From assembly GCA_023393095.1 (NCBI GenBank), contig JAEWMT010000044.1:44846-108845 (forward strand): a stretch of DNA of 64,000 nt, given 5' to 3'. Each line of letters starts with the position of its first letter. The stretch's first letter is position 1. A program made the translations under genes and the position numbers. Source of the DNA: Bacillota bacterium (lineage in GTDB: Bacteria > Bacillota > Clostridia > Lachnospirales > Lachnospiraceae). A model generated the notes under the pieces. The model was not told the origin of the DNA. It ran no database searches and saw only the letters and a list, made by a program, of their open reading frames with translations. Below, one piece after another: positions 63,464 to 64,000 of this stretch.

Positions 63464-64000
63464 CTAAAATAATTTCTCAATGGATTCCCATAGTTTAAAT
63501 TTTATTTTAATAGGTTTTTTTTGCTTTACTATAGAATCATATTCTTCTTCCGTTAGCAGGTGCTTTAACTTCTTATCCGTCTTCTTATCGACAACACTGT
63601 AAGTATCATCAACAAAGCATAAGGGCGGAAACATGACACACCACCAGTTTTTACCCTCGGCAGCACCGATTCTAACCCGAAGAGCTTCATATGTCCCCGG
63701 AGGGAAGGTAAAGTTACCATATACCTTCAAGGGGAAATAGCAGTCTTCAAGAGTTACTTTTACCGGATAGCTGTAGCCGTATTTTTGGATGGAAGCCTCT
63801 GCGGTTCCTTCAATAAAGCTAAGATGATTTGCAATAACCTTGCGTGCATCTTTAATGGAAGCTGAATCACTAAGTAAAGGGGAGAGACTTTTTACGAGAT
63901 CATCCTTAACCTTCAACTTAAGTGCTTGATCCTGTTCACTATCACTGTTTGCTATGACATGAAAGCGGATAATATTCTCAGCGATACCCTTCTGAATATC
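63464..64000 (-). CDS. spoIIR: Stage II sporulation protein R (5' end outside window)
   Basis: At least 179 residues, frame open to the right edge. The N-terminal visible part (IRFHVIANSDSEQDQALKLKVKD) and YPVKVTLEDCYFPLKVYGNFTFPPGTYEALRVRIGAAEGKNWWCVMFPPLCF in pieces are SpoIIR signatures. SpoIIR is secreted from the forespore to trigger SpoIIGA-mediated pro-sigma-E cleavage. The signal peptide lies beyond the window. A TTG at 63916 is only an internal codon. Confidence 0.95.
   Translation of the reverse strand, partial: DIQKGIAENIIRFHVIANSDSEQDQALKLKVKDDLVKSLSPLLSDSASIKDARKVIANHLSFIEGTAEASIQKYGYSYPVKVTLEDCYFPLKVYGNFTFPPGTYEALRVRIGAAEGKNWWCVMFPPLCFVDDTYSVVDKKTDKKLKHLLTEEEYDSIVKQKKPIKIKFKLWESIEKLF

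Overview
The window is low-GC DNA from a spore-forming, strictly anaerobic Clostridia-type Firmicute, most likely a Lachnospiraceae member. The signs are AT-rich intergenic DNA with strong AGGAGG ribosome sites and some TTG/GTG starts. There are sporulation genes (CotS-type coat kinase, SipL-like DUF3794-LysM protein, SpoIIR, Veg), anaerobic ribonucleotide reductase NrdDG, a short ProRS, and S-box, T-box and guanidine-I leaders. No tRNA, rRNA, prophage, CRISPR array or intact transposase is visible. Species is inference. || Layout. 1-2940: end of an ABC ATPase and its FtsX-type permease. 3155-4237: HD-GYP protein. 4414-6233: S-box-controlled metK, flanked by two members of a palindromic repeat family. 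6276-9837: DUF5131 protein, histidine kinase/response regulator pair, ArsR repressor. 9966-13095: promoter, unidentified structured leader with terminator, TM1266-family protein and a TauABC-like importer. 13195-15274: CMP-kinase-like/ParB-like fusion and AI-2E-family permease. 15400-17735: T-box leader, a large branched palindrome, a 17-nt repeat array, proS. 17889-25360: CCA-adding enzyme, CotS-like protein, PEGA protein, coiled-coil membrane protein, pgi, a repeat-peptide gene. 25815-30353: Big2-M14 peptidase, LysR/haloacid dehalogenase pair, transglutaminase-like protein. 30571-33360: TetR-controlled radical SAM/hydrolase operon. 33457-38802: TrhA, DUF951, HAD phosphatase, ExoIII, second HD-GYP, AzlCD operon. 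39102-44373: antiporter, SRPBCC, Nif3-like, DMT exporter, a MITE, MocR regulator. 44707-47736: structured leader with aminotransferase and ornithine-cyclodeaminase-like genes, then guanidine-I riboswitch and guanidinium exporter. 47760-53606: lysA, Fe-S protein, Crp/Fnr regulator, nrdDG. 53886-54936: anti-sigma-like gene and a frameshifted ECF sigma gene. 55167-64000: clpB, PrcB-like lipoprotein, veg, sipL-like gene, unknown gene, ispE, spoIIR. || The most unusual content is non-coding. (1) A Shine-Dalgarno/anti-Shine-Dalgarno leader module occurs once before clpB and in three 27-nt tandem units before the unknown gene at 61505. (2) Two promoter-leader-terminator units, at about 10001 and 44742, match no riboswitch class I can name. 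(3) Several long palindromic elements occur: three copies with a shared core and differing outer arms, one Y-shaped element with twin identical hairpin loops, and one MITE with a 12-bp target duplication. (4) The terminator hairpin at 22193-22263 has a good promoter inside its loop and the next gene's ribosome site in its 3' arm.
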